In this document: positions 5,356 to 5,732 of the stretch, one piece after another
Numbering within the stretch: the stretch's first letter is position 1
How the letters are laid out: each line of letters begins with the position of its first letter
Assembly: GCA_947626405.1 (NCBI GenBank)
Contig: CANQSE010000145.1
Coordinates: forward strand, 1 to 5,732
Direction: 5' to 3'
DNA: 5,732 bases
Origin: an uncultured Acetatifactor sp.
GTDB taxonomy: Bacteria; Bacillota; Clostridia; Lachnospirales; Lachnospiraceae
Made by a program: the position numbers and the translations under genes
Notes under the pieces: generated by a model
What the model was told of the DNA's origin: nothing
Databases searched by the model: none
Seen by the model: the letters and a program-made list of their open reading frames with translations, nothing else

Positions 5356-5411
5356 AAGCTATCCTCCTGTTACTATGTATTCAATAGTTAATACACCTGC
5401 AGACGCGCCCG

Positions 5412-5441
5412 ATTATAACTGCACACCGTTCTTTTTGAGAA
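5412..5441 (-). promoter_or_regulatory. Candidate internal promoter for galE
   Basis: On the minus strand a perfect TATAAT (5417-5412) overlaps the stop codon of the upstream gene; TTCTCA (5441-5436), matching four of six -35 bases, lies 18 bases before it. It would give galE a leader of about 50 bases. The upstream promoter is outside the window, so whether galE depends on this one is unknown. Confidence 0.35.
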
Positions 5442-5732
5442 GCTCCCTTGCGCTCTCAACGGAATCTATACCTGTCATATTTTTTATCGGAGCAAACTCT
5501 CTCTCCCTTACCACCTCAAACGGCAGGCATCCTGACATCTGATGGATCATGTCAAGCACCAGGTTTTCATATTTGAAGCCGTTGGGCGCATCGGGTTTTA
5601 CAGGTTCCCCCGCATCGTTAAGATACGGAATCTTTTTCTCCACAATATGCAGAGGGAGACGTTTTTCCAGTATACGCTCCAGTTCCGAAACGCTGAAAAG
5701 ATAATTTAGAATCACTCCATAGTTATAAGCCG
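5413..5732 (-). CDS. UTP-dependent sugar-1-phosphate uridylyltransferase (UDPGP family), C-terminal part cut by right edge
   Basis: The frame is open from the right edge to the TAA at 5415-5413, giving about 105 C-terminal residues; the GTG at 5715 is only an internal valine, not a start. Family features of eukaryote-type UDP-sugar pyrophosphorylases (UDPGP, UDP-GlcNAc or UDP-Glc forming) are visible: YLFSVSELERIL, the LPLHIVEKKIPYL block, KPDAPNGFKYENLVLD with the Asn-Gly-(Phe/Tyr)-Lys-(Phe/Tyr)-Glu signature, and EVVREREFAPIKN near the end, typical of the nucleotide- and sugar-binding face. The enzyme would join UTP and a sugar-1-phosphate to form UDP-sugar and pyrophosphate in the cytoplasm. 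GalE, 57 bases downstream, uses that type of product, which supports a shared nucleotide-sugar pathway. Whether glucose or N-acetylglucosamine phosphate is the substrate cannot be decided from this part. Confidence 0.87.
   Translation of the reverse strand, partial: AYNYGVILNYLFSVSELERILEKRLPLHIVEKKIPYLNDAGEPVKPDAPNGFKYENLVLDMIHQMSGCLPFEVVREREFAPIKNMTGIDSVESARELLKKNGVQL

Noticed and set aside
5376..5395. Small inverted repeat TGTATT/AATACA between the uridylyltransferase gene and galE
   Set aside because: It is only six AT-rich pairs with an 8-base loop; too weak to call a terminator or operator.

Overview
The window looks like chromosomal DNA of a low-to-mid GC Gram-positive anaerobe, most likely a Clostridia member close to Lachnospiraceae. 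This rests on AGGAGG-type ribosome binding sites, sigma-A promoters with extended -10 boxes, AT-rich intergenic DNA, and protein family types that I recall from that group. No mobile element, CRISPR array, tRNA or rRNA was seen.

Layout. (1) Positions 1-1553, minus strand: a compact three-gene operon. A sigma-A promoter (1608-1636) drives a coiled-coil protein with a C-terminal membrane anchor (855-1553). Nine bases later comes a flavin reductase family protein (267-845), whose TAG stop overlaps by one base the GTG start of a GT39-type membrane glycosyltransferase that runs off the left edge. (2) 1554-1864: a 311-base gap holding that promoter, a plain AT-rich stretch and a GC-rich hairpin cluster (1795-1839). 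(3) 1865-2512, minus strand: a small alarmone (p)ppGpp synthetase with its own promoter; its real start is well inside the longest open frame. (4) 2513-3124: a 612-base non-coding stretch holding the leader and promoter of the alarmone synthetase, a degenerate 17-base-period repeat array (2749-2860), and a GC-rich, strongly folded plus-strand RNA element (2871-3029) that ends in a possible terminator. (5) 3125-3391 and 3585-4235, plus strand: a small acidic protein of unknown function and a HlyIII/PAQR membrane protein, the latter with its own promoter and a leader containing two related dyads. (6) 4339-5732, minus strand: galE and, upstream of it, the C-terminal part of a UTP-dependent sugar-1-phosphate uridylyltransferase cut by the right edge. 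The galE terminator lies in the gap facing HlyIII.

Functional reading. The right end is a nucleotide-sugar pair: the uridylyltransferase would make UDP-sugar and GalE would interconvert UDP-Glc/UDP-Gal. The side chain at the GalE position that controls N-acetyl-sugar access is a small serine, so UDP-GlcNAc/UDP-GalNAc may also be substrates. The centre pairs a stress-nucleotide synthetase with a divergent small-protein/HlyIII unit, separated by the unexplained structured RNA. The left operon joins a flavin enzyme with a membrane glycosyltransferase and a tail-anchored coiled-coil protein, a combination whose shared role is not clear from sequence.

The most interesting unexplained item is the RNA element at 2871-3029: an 18-bp interrupted stem, an asymmetric internal loop, and an outer stem that uses the same bases as a terminator hairpin followed by a T-run. 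It could be a stand-alone small RNA or an attenuator of the downstream genes.
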